From NCBI GenBank assembly GCA_937915745.1, contig CALGGJ010000131.1, forward strand, positions 1 through 25,432: a stretch of 25,432 nucleotides of DNA. Direction: 5' to 3'. The DNA is from an uncultured Prevotellaceae bacterium (lineage in GTDB: Bacteria; Bacteroidota; Bacteroidia; Bacteroidales; Bacteroidaceae). The position numbers and the translations under genes are program-made. The notes below the pieces were generated by a model, which had not been told where the DNA came from, ran no database searches, and worked only from the letters and a program-made list of their open reading frames with translations. Below are positions 1 through 6,781 of this stretch, in pieces. Positions within the stretch are counted from its first letter, which is position 1. Each line of letters begins with the position of its first letter.

Positions 1-143
1 TCTGGGGCATCCGAAACACGGTGCAAAGATATGATTTCATTGTGTCTGGGGCATCCGAAACACGGTGCAAAGATATGATTTCATTGTGTCTGGGGCATCC
101 GAAACACGGTGCAAAGATATGATTTCATTGTGTCTGGGGCATC
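1..143. repeat. 44-bp perfect tandem repeat, 3.25 copies
   Basis: Three identical 44-bp units begin at 1, 45 and 89, and a fourth is cut after 11 bases at 143. Each unit starts TCTGGGGCATCC and contains GGTGCAAAGATATGATTTCA. Read on the minus strand every unit carries TATCTTTGCAC, a match to the Bacteroidetes -7 box TAnnTTTG (positions 24-31, 68-75, 112-119). I see no -33 TTTG at the right distance, so promoter activity is uncertain. The array may begin left of the window. It sits 27 bp upstream of gltX, and no plus-strand TAnnTTTG lies between it and that gene. Confidence 0.95.
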
Positions 144-169
144 GGTAAAATCAACAAACATACAAACGA

Positions 170-1738
170 ATGACAGCAAAGAGCAAAGTAAGAGTGCGCT
201 TCGCCCCAAGCCCGACGGGGCCACTACACATAGGAGGTGTGCGCACGGCACTCTACAACTATCTGTTTGCCCGTCAGGCAGGTGGCGAACTGATATTCCG
301 CATAGAGGACACCGACTCCACACGTTTCGTACCAGGAGCCGAAGAGTATATCATAGAGAGTTTCAAGTGGCTGGGCATAGAGTTCGACGAAGGCGTGTCG
401 TTCGGTGGCAACCACGGTCCGTACAGGCAAAGCGAACGCCGCGAAATATACAAGCAATATGTTGACCGGTTGCTGAGCCAAGGCAAGGCTTACATCGCAT
501 TCGACACTCCCGAGGAACTCGAGGCCAAGCGCAAAGAGACCGACAACTTCCAGTACGACGCATCGACACGCACACAGATGCGCAACTCGCTCACCCTACC
601 TGCCGACGAGGTGGAACGCCTCATGGCCGGAGGCCACCAATATGTGATACGATTCAAGATTGAGCCAGGACGCGACGTAGAGGTTGACGACATCATACGC
701 GGGCGGGTGAGCATCAACTCGTCGGTAATCGACGACAAGGTGCTCTACAAAAGTGCCGACGGACTGCCCACCTACCACCTTGCCAACATCGTTGACGACC
801 ACCTGATGGAGGTGACACACGTCATACGCGGTGAAGAGTGGTTGCCAAGCGCACCCCTCCACGTGCTACTCTACGAAGCATTCGGCTGGATCGACACCAT
901 GCCGCGCTTTGCACACCTGCCACTGCTGCTCAAACCTGTGGGCAACGGCAAACTGTCGAAACGCGACGGCGACAAACTGGGATTTCCCGTATTTCCACTC
1001 GAATGGCACGACCCCACGACCGGCGAGGTGTCGCAAGGATACCGAGAACAGGGATACCTGCCACAAGCCGTGGTCAACTTCCTTGCACTCCTGGGGTGGA
1101 ACCCTGGCGGAGAACAGGAAGTGCTGTCGATGGACGAACTGATACACCTGTTCGACTTGTCGAAATGCAGCAAGGCGGGAGCACGATTCGACTACATCAA
1201 GGCCCAATGGTTCAACCACCAATACCTGCTACAACTCCCAGCCAAGGAATGGACACCCGAGTTCGACAAGATACTCAAGGCCGAAGGCATCGACTCCACA
1301 CCCGAGCGCGAAGCACAAGTAGTAGAGATGATGAAACAGAAAGTGATAGAATACACCGACAAAGAAGGCAACCGCCGCAAACGCAACATAAGCTTCGTGA
1401 CCGACCTGTGGCCGCTGTGCCGGTTCTTCTTCGTAGCCCCCGACACATACGACCCGACCGACAAGTTCGTACGAAAAAACTGGAAAGCGGAAACAGCCGA
1501 CGAAATGCAACAGCTGTCTGCACTGCTACACACCGTGACCGACTTCACCGCCGAAGGCATCAAGGCCGTGGTCGAACCATGGACCGAACAGACAGGCATA
1601 CGCCCATGGAACGCATGGCGGGTGGCACTGGTGGGAACCGGACAAGGACCCGACATGTACGAACTGTCAGCATTCCTGGGAAAGGAAGAAACACTGCAGC
1701 GCATGACACATGCAATCAATACTATTGACATTAACTAA
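170..1738 (+). CDS. gltX: Glutamyl-tRNA synthetase
   Basis: Class I aminoacyl-tRNA synthetase that charges tRNA(Glu) with glutamate in the cytoplasm. The 522-residue protein opens with the class I nucleotide-binding region (PSPTGPLHIGGVRTALYNY, HIGH-type motif HIGG at residues 20-23). The KMSKS-type loop KLSKRDG is at 261-267, and the C-terminal anticodon-binding half is present to the end. The length is slightly above that of many bacterial homologues but normal for Bacteroidetes. The ATG at 170 lies close to the first conserved strand (VRVRFAPSPTG), leaving no room for a later start. No plus-strand promoter is visible between the 44-bp repeat array and the start, so transcription probably enters from left of the window or from an atypical promoter. 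waaA follows after 15 bp, suggesting co-transcription. Confidence 0.97.
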   Translation: MTAKSKVRVRFAPSPTGPLHIGGVRTALYNYLFARQAGGELIFRIEDTDSTRFVPGAEEYIIESFKWLGIEFDEGVSFGGNHGPYRQSERREIYKQYVDRLLSQGKAYIAFDTPEELEAKRKETDNFQYDASTRTQMRNSLTLPADEVERLMAGGHQYVIRFKIEPGRDVEVDDIIRGRVSINSSVIDDKVLYKSADGLPTYHLANIVDDHLMEVTHVIRGEEWLPSAPLHVLLYEAFGWIDTMPRFAHLPLLLKPVGNGKLSKRDGDKLGFPVFPLEWHDPTTGEVSQGYREQGYLPQAVVNFLALLGWNPGGEQEVLSMDELIHLFDLSKCSKAGARFDYIKAQWFNHQYLLQLPAKEWTPEFDKILKAEGIDSTPEREAQVVEMMKQKVIEYTDKEGNRRKRNISFVTDLWPLCRFFFVAPDTYDPTDKFVRKNWKAETADEMQQLSALLHTVTDFTAEGIKAVVEPWTEQTGIRPWNAWRVALVGTGQGPDMYELSAFLGKEETLQRMTHAINTIDIN

Positions 1739-1753
1739 TAACAACTACACATC

Positions 1754-3007
1754 TTGAAAAGACTACTCTACGATGTAGGAATGTATATCCTGTCGCTTGG
1801 AGCACTGTTTATGACACCATTCGTCAAGAAAATGCGCCACCAGGTGAAAGGCCAGACACAGACCTACCTCAAACTGTATAAAGCAATACGCCCCGACGAC
1901 CGTGTGGTGTGGTTCCACGCAGCCTCGCTGGGCGAATTCGAACAAGGACGTCTGCTCATGGAACTCGTGAGATGCAACCACCCCGAATTCAAGATTCTGC
2001 TCACATTCTTCTCGCCATCAGGATACGATGTACAACGCGACTACGAAGGAGCCGACATAGTGTGCTACCTACCATTCGACACCCCCGAAAATGCACACAC
2101 ATTCATCAAACTCGCACATCCCGAGATTGCAGTAATCATCAAATACGAATTCTGGTTCAACTTCATAAGAAAAGCACGCAAAGCCAACTGCAAAGTATAT
2201 AGCGTGAGCAGCATATTCCGCCCCGACCAACACTTCTTCCGTTGGTGGGGAACACTACAACCACTGCCACAGATAGACCATTTCTTCGTACAAAACCAAC
2301 AGTCGGCCGACCTGCTAACCCGACACGGACTTCGAAACGTGTCGGTAGTGGGCGACACACGCTTCGACCGGGTAATCAAAATAAAACAACGCTCGGCCAA
2401 CCTGCCGGTAGTAAAGACATTCACCTGCGGAAAACAGACTTTCATCGCAGGCAGCAGCTGGCAACCCGACGAACAAATCTTCATACCATACTTCAACCAA
2501 CATCGCGATTGGAAACTCATCATTGCACCACACAAAATCACCGGACACCACCTGAGCGAACTCAGCCAGTGGCTGTCCGACCGCAAGGTATTATTCTACT
2601 CAGAGATAACAACCGAAGACGGACAGCAATCGGTTGACGACTCTGTGCTGCGCAATGCCGAAGTACTCATTATCGACTGTTTCGGCAAACTGTCGTCGAT
2701 TTACCGATACGGACATCTGGCACTCATCGGCGGCGGATTCGGAGCAGGAATACACAATGTGCCCGAAGCCGCAGTATATGGCATACCAACACTGTTTGGC
2801 CCTAACAACCGGAAATTCCAAGAAGCACAGGCACTGCTGGAGTGCGGAGGCTCGTTCACGTTCAACGATGCCGACACATTCAAGACCCTCGTCGATGACT
2901 TTATCAGCCATCCCGACACCATGACAGCCGCCGGACAAGCAGCCAGCCAGTACATATATGGCAATGCCGGAGCCGTCGATAAATGCTACAAGGCAATATT
3001 CGGATAG
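1754..3007 (+). CDS. waaA: 3-deoxy-D-manno-octulosonic acid (Kdo) transferase
   Basis: GT30 glycosyltransferase that adds Kdo from CMP-Kdo to the lipid A precursor at the inner face of the cytoplasmic membrane, the first step of LPS core assembly. The 417-residue protein has an N-terminal hydrophobic anchor (about residues 5-23). The block FHAASLGEFEQG follows (55-66), whose Glu61 matches the family's catalytic base. The C-terminal half holds the nucleotide-sugar binding region (GGGFGAGIHNVPEAAVYG, then FGPNNRKFQEA). The start chosen is a TTG at 1754, because it gives the usual basic residues (MKRLL) before the anchor. The first in-frame ATG, at 1781, would remove them. It lies 15 bp after gltX and probably shares its transcript. 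Confidence 0.95.
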   Translation: MKRLLYDVGMYILSLGALFMTPFVKKMRHQVKGQTQTYLKLYKAIRPDDRVVWFHAASLGEFEQGRLLMELVRCNHPEFKILLTFFSPSGYDVQRDYEGADIVCYLPFDTPENAHTFIKLAHPEIAVIIKYEFWFNFIRKARKANCKVYSVSSIFRPDQHFFRWWGTLQPLPQIDHFFVQNQQSADLLTRHGLRNVSVVGDTRFDRVIKIKQRSANLPVVKTFTCGKQTFIAGSSWQPDEQIFIPYFNQHRDWKLIIAPHKITGHHLSELSQWLSDRKVLFYSEITTEDGQQSVDDSVLRNAEVLIIDCFGKLSSIYRYGHLALIGGGFGAGIHNVPEAAVYGIPTLFGPNNRKFQEAQALLECGGSFTFNDADTFKTLVDDFISHPDTMTAAGQAASQYIYGNAGAVDKCYKAIFG

Positions 3008-3063
3008 AAAAACAAAACAATCCTCAATCTTAAATCACAGCAACACCACCCGACAGCACCACT

Positions 3064-3071
3064 GGGGGGGG
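3064..3071 (+). repeat. Run of eight G upstream of the gamma-carbonic-anhydrase-like gene
   Basis: A homopolymer of eight G ends 19 bp before the ATG at 3091, in the 83-bp gap after waaA. Runs of this length are prone to slippage. It lies in the likely leader, not in a reading frame, so any effect would be on transcription or translation initiation. Confidence 0.9.
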
Positions 3072-3090
3072 AGGCCAAAAAAACAATATA

Positions 3091-3606
3091 ATGGCACTAA
3101 TAAAAACCGTTTGCGGACTTACACCACACTGGGGTGAAGACTGCTATTTCAGCGAAAACGCCACAATTGTGGGCGATGTCACAATGGGCGACCAATGCAC
3201 CGTGTGGTTCAATGCAGTAGTAAGAGGCGACGTCAACTACATACGAATCGGTAATCGTGTGAACATACAAGACGGCTCCTGCCTACACACACTATATCAG
3301 AAAGCCGCTATTGAAATAGGTGACGACGTGACCATAGGCCACAACGTCACCCTGCACGGATGCACCGTCAAAGACTGCGCACTCATTGGCATGGGTGCCA
3401 CCATACTCGACCACGCAGTCATAGGCGAGGGAGCAATCATCGCTGCCGGAGCACTCGTACTGTCAAATACCAAGGTAGGCGACGGCGAACTATGGGGCGG
3501 AGTACCCGCCAAGTTTATAAAGAAAGTAGATCCCCTGCAAGCCAAAGAACTCAACCAAGGCATCGCAAGCCACTACATCATGTACAAAGACTGGTATAAG
3601 GAATAA
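3091..3606 (+). CDS. Gamma-carbonic anhydrase family protein (left-handed beta-helix)
   Basis: A 171-residue hexapeptide-repeat protein of the gamma-carbonic anhydrase/YrdA/PaaY-like family. Successive turns such as IGNRVNIQDG, IGDDVTIGHNVTLHG and VIGEGAIIAAG form the left-handed beta-helix, followed by a short C-terminal helix. The three metal-binding histidines of the family are present (His66 in CLHTLY, His84 and His89 in IGHNVTLHG), as are the Arg45/Asp47 pair (RGDVN) and Gln60. Metal binding is therefore likely. Carbonic anhydrase activity cannot be assumed, since many members of this small subgroup are of unknown or weak activity. It is 83 bp downstream of waaA without a visible promoter, so it may be the last gene of the gltX-waaA transcript. 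Confidence 0.9.
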   Translation: MALIKTVCGLTPHWGEDCYFSENATIVGDVTMGDQCTVWFNAVVRGDVNYIRIGNRVNIQDGSCLHTLYQKAAIEIGDDVTIGHNVTLHGCTVKDCALIGMGATILDHAVIGEGAIIAAGALVLSNTKVGDGELWGGVPAKFIKKVDPLQAKELNQGIASHYIMYKDWYKE

Positions 3607-3690
3607 CCAGTCCATCACATTGAACTCAACTGAAAAACAAACGAATACCGATGGAACGCCATGAAGCAAAATGCGCCCCATTGAATTACT

Positions 3691-3727
3691 AAAAACCTGA
3701 AACCGGCTAATGATCGATTTCAGGTTT
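3691..3727 (-). terminator. Probable intrinsic terminator of the glutathione peroxidase gene
   Basis: A perfect 10-bp inverted repeat, AAACCTGAAA (3693-3702) and TTTCAGGTTT (3718-3727), encloses a 15-nt loop. On the minus strand the stem runs into TTTTT (3695-3691), about 25 bp beyond the stop codon at 3751. It also lies downstream of the convergent gene ending at 3606 and could act both ways, though the plus-strand side has only a short T run. Confidence 0.65.
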
Positions 3728-3750
3728 AAGGTTCACTGTATTCCATCCTT

Positions 3751-4377
3751 CTACAGCAACTCGGCCACCTGTTTCTCAACATCCTCCATCGAATGGGTTG
3801 GTTCGAAACGAGCCACAACCTCACCCTTGCGGTTGATAAGGAATTTTGTAAAGTTCCACTTGATGTCAGGTTTCTTGTCGTACTCTGCATCTGCCTCACG
3901 CATCATCTTATCGAGCAACGGGCCAAGTTGGGAATTAAGATCAAATCCTCCGAAGCCTTTCTCCGACTTCAGGAATGTATAGAGTGCTATTTCGTTCTCT
4001 CCATTTACCTCGCATTTCTTAAACTGAGGGAACTTGGTGCCGTAGTTCAATGAACAAAACTGAGTGGTCTCTTCATCGCTCTCGGGCGACTGTTGGCCGA
4101 ACTGATTGCAAGGGAAGTCGAGAATTTCAAAACCCTTATCGTGCAGACGTTCGTACATGGACTCCAAGGCTTCGTACTGAGGTGTAAAGCCACAACGACT
4201 GGCTGTGTTCACAATCAGCAATACCTGACCCTCATACTGCTTGAGCGACACTTCCTCGCCCTTCTTGTCGAGGACACTGTAATCATAAACTGTTTTCATG
4301 TTTTCTTTCTCGTTTGATGCACACGATGTCAGCAAAAATGTCACAATCGCTGCAATGGTTAATATCTTTATTTTCAT
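3751..4377 (-). CDS. Glutathione peroxidase family lipoprotein (Cys-type)
   Basis: Thiol peroxidase of the GPx family that reduces hydroperoxides. The 208-residue protein starts with a lipoprotein signal (MKIKILTIAAIVTFLLTSCAS, cut at 'FLLTS' before Cys19), so it should be membrane-anchored outside the cytoplasm. Catalytic residues are Cys62 (NTASRCGFTP, cysteine where some homologues have selenocysteine), Gln92 (FPCNQFG) and Trp174-Asn175 (KWNFTKF). Cys108 (TTQFCSLNYG) sits where thioredoxin-dependent members carry the resolving cysteine. The reading frame is open upstream to 4482, but that stretch contains the promoter and is not GPx-like. An alternative start at Met27 (MKTVYDYS) would give a cytosolic enzyme, but it would leave the clear lipobox unexplained. 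Confidence 0.92.
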   Translation of the reverse strand: MKIKILTIAAIVTFLLTSCASNEKENMKTVYDYSVLDKKGEEVSLKQYEGQVLLIVNTASRCGFTPQYEALESMYERLHDKGFEILDFPCNQFGQQSPESDEETTQFCSLNYGTKFPQFKKCEVNGENEIALYTFLKSEKGFGGFDLNSQLGPLLDKMMREADAEYDKKPDIKWNFTKFLINRKGEVVARFEPTHSMEDVEKQVAELL

Positions 4378-4384
4378 AGCACCA

Positions 4385-4415
4385 CAAAGGTAAGCATTAT
4401 TTCTGATTCGGCAAT
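4385..4415 (-). promoter_or_regulatory. Promoter of the glutathione peroxidase gene
   Basis: On the minus strand ATTG (4415-4412) is followed by 19 nt and then TACCTTTG (4392-4385), fitting the Bacteroidetes -33/-7 pattern. Only 7 nt (TGGTGCT) separate the -7 box from the ATG at 4377, so the transcript would have almost no 5' leader if that start is right. Confidence 0.6.
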
Positions 4416-4541
4416 ATCTGCAAGGCTCTTTTTTGAAAATTAACATTTTTTTGCCTAAACTTGTCATTAGCATTGTTAACAATCAATATCGTGCATTCTG
4501 CCATGCCAGATATCGGTTATAGTCTGATAAACAGAAAAAAA

Positions 4542-4573
4542 TTTGGTCAATTCAATAAATAGTCGTACCTTTG
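4542..4573 (+). promoter_or_regulatory. Promoter of rlpA
   Basis: TTTG (4542-4545), 20 nt, then TACCTTTG (4566-4573): a full match to the Bacteroidetes consensus. The start of transcription is expected near 4578, giving an rlpA leader of about 190 nt. The -7 box is followed by an inverted copy of its core (CTTTGCA at 4569-4575, TGCAAAG at 4588-4594). Confidence 0.75.
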
Positions 4574-4583
4574 CAGCCAAATT

Positions 4584-4605
4584 ACGGTGCAAAGATGCGA
4601 TTTCA
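4584..4605. repeat. Diverged single copy of the 44-bp repeat core
   Basis: ACGGTGCAAAGAT (4584-4596) and GATTTCA (4599-4605), separated by GC instead of AT, match the core of the units at 1-132. Here the minus-strand box reads CATCTTTG and so has lost the TA of a -7 element. It lies just inside the predicted rlpA transcript. Confidence 0.7.
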
Positions 4606-4614
4606 CTGTATCTC

Positions 4615-4630
4615 CCCTCCCTCTGGAGGG
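4615..4630. repeat. Palindrome in the rlpA leader
   Basis: CCCTCC, a CTCT loop and GGAGGG form a 6-bp hairpin in the untranslated leader. A further small hairpin, GCGAC(4740-4744)/GTCGC(4750-4754), lies 20 nt before the rlpA start. CCCTCC-type palindromes of this look recur between genes of many Bacteroidetes (from memory), so this may be a dispersed repeat, not a specific regulator. Confidence 0.5.
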
Positions 4631-4773
4631 CAGGTGGCGTAGGTTTCATTGCGTTTTTGGGCCGCCGGTAAAGAAATCCGAGCGAGGATTAAACAGAAAA
4701 TGTAAGACCAGAGCCATGATGTGTGGCTGGAATCAATGTGCGACTTGGTGTCGCGCTCAAAGAATGAAATGTA

Positions 4774-5268
4774 ATGAAAAGAAATTATTATTGTGCTGAT
4801 TGCATAAGCAAATCGAGCAAACTAAGAGTGTTAATGGTTATTTTAATGGCATTTATGGCCGTCGGCATATATGCACAGACCTATACAGGTAAAGCATCAT
4901 ATTACGGGCCAGGATTCCATGGACGTAAGTGTGCCAACGGACAAGTGTTTGACATGAACAAACTGACATGTGCACACAAAACCTTACCGTTCGGCACCAT
5001 GCTGAAAGTAACCAACTTGAAGAATGGCAAATCGACCGTGGTAGAAGTTACAGACCGCGGGCCATACGTGAAAGGACGTATCATTGATTTGTCGAAAGCT
5101 GCAGCTGAGGAAATCGACATGTTGGCAGCAGGTGTTGTCAATGTTGAGATTGAAATCATCAAACCTGAGCCTGAGAAAACACAACCGATGGCACAGACGA
5201 TGTCTATGACGATGACACAAGTCGAGAAGACAGAAAAAACAATGGAATGGGCAAATACCATCAGGTAA
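4774..5268 (+). CDS. rlpA: RlpA-like septal ring lytic transglycosylase (double-psi beta-barrel)
   Basis: Exported protein of 164 residues. A signal peptide ends near residue 34-35 (hydrophobic stretch MVILMAFMAVGIYA) and is followed by a double-psi beta-barrel domain (about 38-132) close to RlpA. Seen in order are GKASYYGPGFHGRKCANG, TCAHKTLPFG and VTDRGPYVKGRIIDLS. His68 and Asp94 match the pair needed for activity in characterised RlpA enzymes, which cleave peptide-stripped glycan strands. The C-terminal SPOR domain of larger RlpA proteins is missing; instead there is a short Glu/Met/Thr-rich tail (about 133-164). The start at 4774 gives basic residues before the hydrophobic core; starting at Met21 would leave none. 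The long leader suggests regulation after transcription starts. Confidence 0.88.
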   Translation: MKRNYYCADCISKSSKLRVLMVILMAFMAVGIYAQTYTGKASYYGPGFHGRKCANGQVFDMNKLTCAHKTLPFGTMLKVTNLKNGKSTVVEVTDRGPYVKGRIIDLSKAAAEEIDMLAAGVVNVEIEIIKPEPEKTQPMAQTMSMTMTQVEKTEKTMEWANTIR

Positions 5269-5281
5269 TGTATTTTTTCAA

Positions 5282-5305
5282 GCGTTTTCGTTAAGCCAAA
5301 TGACC
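5282..5305 (+). repeat. 24-bp dispersed intergenic repeat, copy 1
   Basis: Begins GCGTTTTCGTTAAGCC and ends AAATGACC. It is identical over 24 bp to 13646-13669, and 14 bp of it recur inverted at 14853-14866. It lies 13 bp after the rlpA stop, in the 231-bp gap before metY. Confidence 0.85.
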
Positions 5306-5316
5306 AAAGGGAACTT

Positions 5317-5472
5317 GCTCACCTTGGCATGGCGAAACCTGACGAACGAAGCATGAGCAGAGTGGAGTCTATTCCAACTATGCCATGCAAGGAAGAAGAC
5401 AAAGACAAAACAAAGGCGAAGCCGACTAACTGCATGCACCCTCCCCTGGCACCCCTCAAAGAGAAGACAAGG
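5317..5472 (+). other. Leader region of metY with imperfect inverted repeats
   Basis: CCTTGGCATGGC (5321-5332) can pair with GCCATGCAAGG about 50 nt further on with one bulged base, and CCCTCCC pairs with GGGAGGG about 24 nt apart around 5440-5478. The frame is open here and continuous with metY, but the residues encoded resemble translated repeat sequence and not the enzyme family. No clear promoter (TAnnTTTG) is visible, so metY may be read from the rlpA promoter or from an atypical one. Confidence 0.4.
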
Positions 5473-5499
5473 GAGGGCGCGTTTTATATACCAAAGAAG

Positions 5500-6768
5500 A
5501 TGAAGAACTTAGAAACACTATGCGTACAGGCTGGATGGACACCAAGCAAAGGTGAACCAAGGGTGCTGCCTATCTACCAAAGCACCACATTCAAATACGA
5601 CTCAAGCGAGCAAATGGCCCGACTTTTCGACCTCGAAGACCAAGGATACTTCTACACCCGACTAGCCAACCCGACCAACGATGCCGTAGCCGCCAAAATC
5701 AATGCATTGGAAGGTGGAGTGGGATGTGTACTCACCAGCAGTGGACAAGCTGCAAACTTCTATGCCGTATTTAACATCTGCCAAGCCGGAGACCACTTCA
5801 TTACCAGCAACAGTATCTATGGAGGTACATTCAACCTCTTTGGCGTCACACTTAAGAAACTGGGTATCGAATGTACGTTTGTTGACCCCGAATGGGACGA
5901 CGAACGAATTGAAAACGAGTTCAAGCCAAACACCAAATGCTTCTTTGGCGAAACAATAAGCAATCCGGGCGGAAACGTATTCGACATCGAACGCTTTGCA
6001 GACATGGCACACCGACATGGGGTTCCGCTCATCGTCGATAACACATTTGCCACACCTATCAACTGCAGACCATTCGAATGGGGATGCGACATCGTGACCC
6101 ATTCAACCACAAAATATATGGACGGACATGCAACACAAGTGGGAGGAGCAGTGGTCGATTCAGGCAATTTCCCTTGGGACAAATATGCCGACAAATTTCC
6201 CGGACTCACAACACCCGACGAAAGCTATCACGGACTCACCTATACTAAAAAATTCGGACGCCAAGCATACATAACAAAGATTGTATCACAACTTATGCGT
6301 GACATGGGAAGCATACCCTCGCCCCAAAACAGTTTCCTGCTCAACCTCGGACTTGAAACATTACACCTGCGAATGCCACGCCACTGTGAAAACGCGCAAC
6401 GGGTAGCCGAATGGTTGGAAGCCAATCCACACGTGGCATGGGTAAACTACCCTGGACTCAAAACCAACAAATATCACGAACTGGCAAAGAAATACATGCC
6501 GAATGGCACGTGCGGAGTCATTGCGTTTGGATTGAAAGGTAATCGCGAAGATGCAATAAGGTTTATGGACAACCTCGAGTTTATCTGCATCGTAACACAT
6601 GTGGCCGACGCACGTACATGTGTCCTGCACCCTGCATCACATACACACCGCCAGCTATCCGACGAACAGCTAATGGAAGCAGGTGTACGTCCTGACCTCA
6701 TACGTCTGAGCGTAGGTATAGAGAACTGCGACGATATCATCGCCGACCTCAAACAAGCAATGGAGTAA
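5500..6768 (+). CDS. metY: O-acetylhomoserine aminocarboxypropyltransferase (homocysteine synthase, MetY type)
   Basis: PLP enzyme of the Cys/Met metabolism family that makes homocysteine from O-acetylhomoserine and sulfide. The 422 residues cover the whole family length. MKNLETLCVQAGW at the start, STTFKYDSSEQ (28-38), TRLANPTNDAVAAKINALEGG (53-73), Asp180 (PLIVDNTFATP) and the PLP lysine Lys205 (HSTTKYMDGH) are all in place. The length and the extended segment around KYADKFPGLTTPDESYHGL favour MetY over the shorter cystathionine gamma-synthases; substrate choice is inferred. The frame is open to an ATG at 5329. The later ATG at 5500 is preferred because it matches the family's N-terminus and follows CCAAAGAAG. 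The 3' end is 13 bp from the convergent glycosyltransferase gene. Confidence 0.93.
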   Translation: MKNLETLCVQAGWTPSKGEPRVLPIYQSTTFKYDSSEQMARLFDLEDQGYFYTRLANPTNDAVAAKINALEGGVGCVLTSSGQAANFYAVFNICQAGDHFITSNSIYGGTFNLFGVTLKKLGIECTFVDPEWDDERIENEFKPNTKCFFGETISNPGGNVFDIERFADMAHRHGVPLIVDNTFATPINCRPFEWGCDIVTHSTTKYMDGHATQVGGAVVDSGNFPWDKYADKFPGLTTPDESYHGLTYTKKFGRQAYITKIVSQLMRDMGSIPSPQNSFLLNLGLETLHLRMPRHCENAQRVAEWLEANPHVAWVNYPGLKTNKYHELAKKYMPNGTCGVIAFGLKGNREDAIRFMDNLEFICIVTHVADARTCVLHPASHTHRQLSDEQLMEAGVRPDLIRLSVGIENCDDIIADLKQAME

Positions 6769-6781
6769 TAGCGTTTAGAGC

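Noticed and set aside
1..143. CRISPR array
   Set aside because: The 44-bp units are directly contiguous with no unique spacers, and no cas gene is present.
838..1728. A 296-codon frame inside gltX
   Set aside because: Arg/Thr-rich shadow in an alternative frame of a complete gltX; no homology features.
4378..4482. N-terminal extension of the glutathione peroxidase
   Set aside because: It contains the promoter boxes and would bury the lipoprotein signal inside the protein.
4587..4799. A 70-codon frame in the rlpA leader
   Set aside because: It overlaps the rlpA start in another frame, crosses the repeat and the hairpins, and shows no protein-like features.
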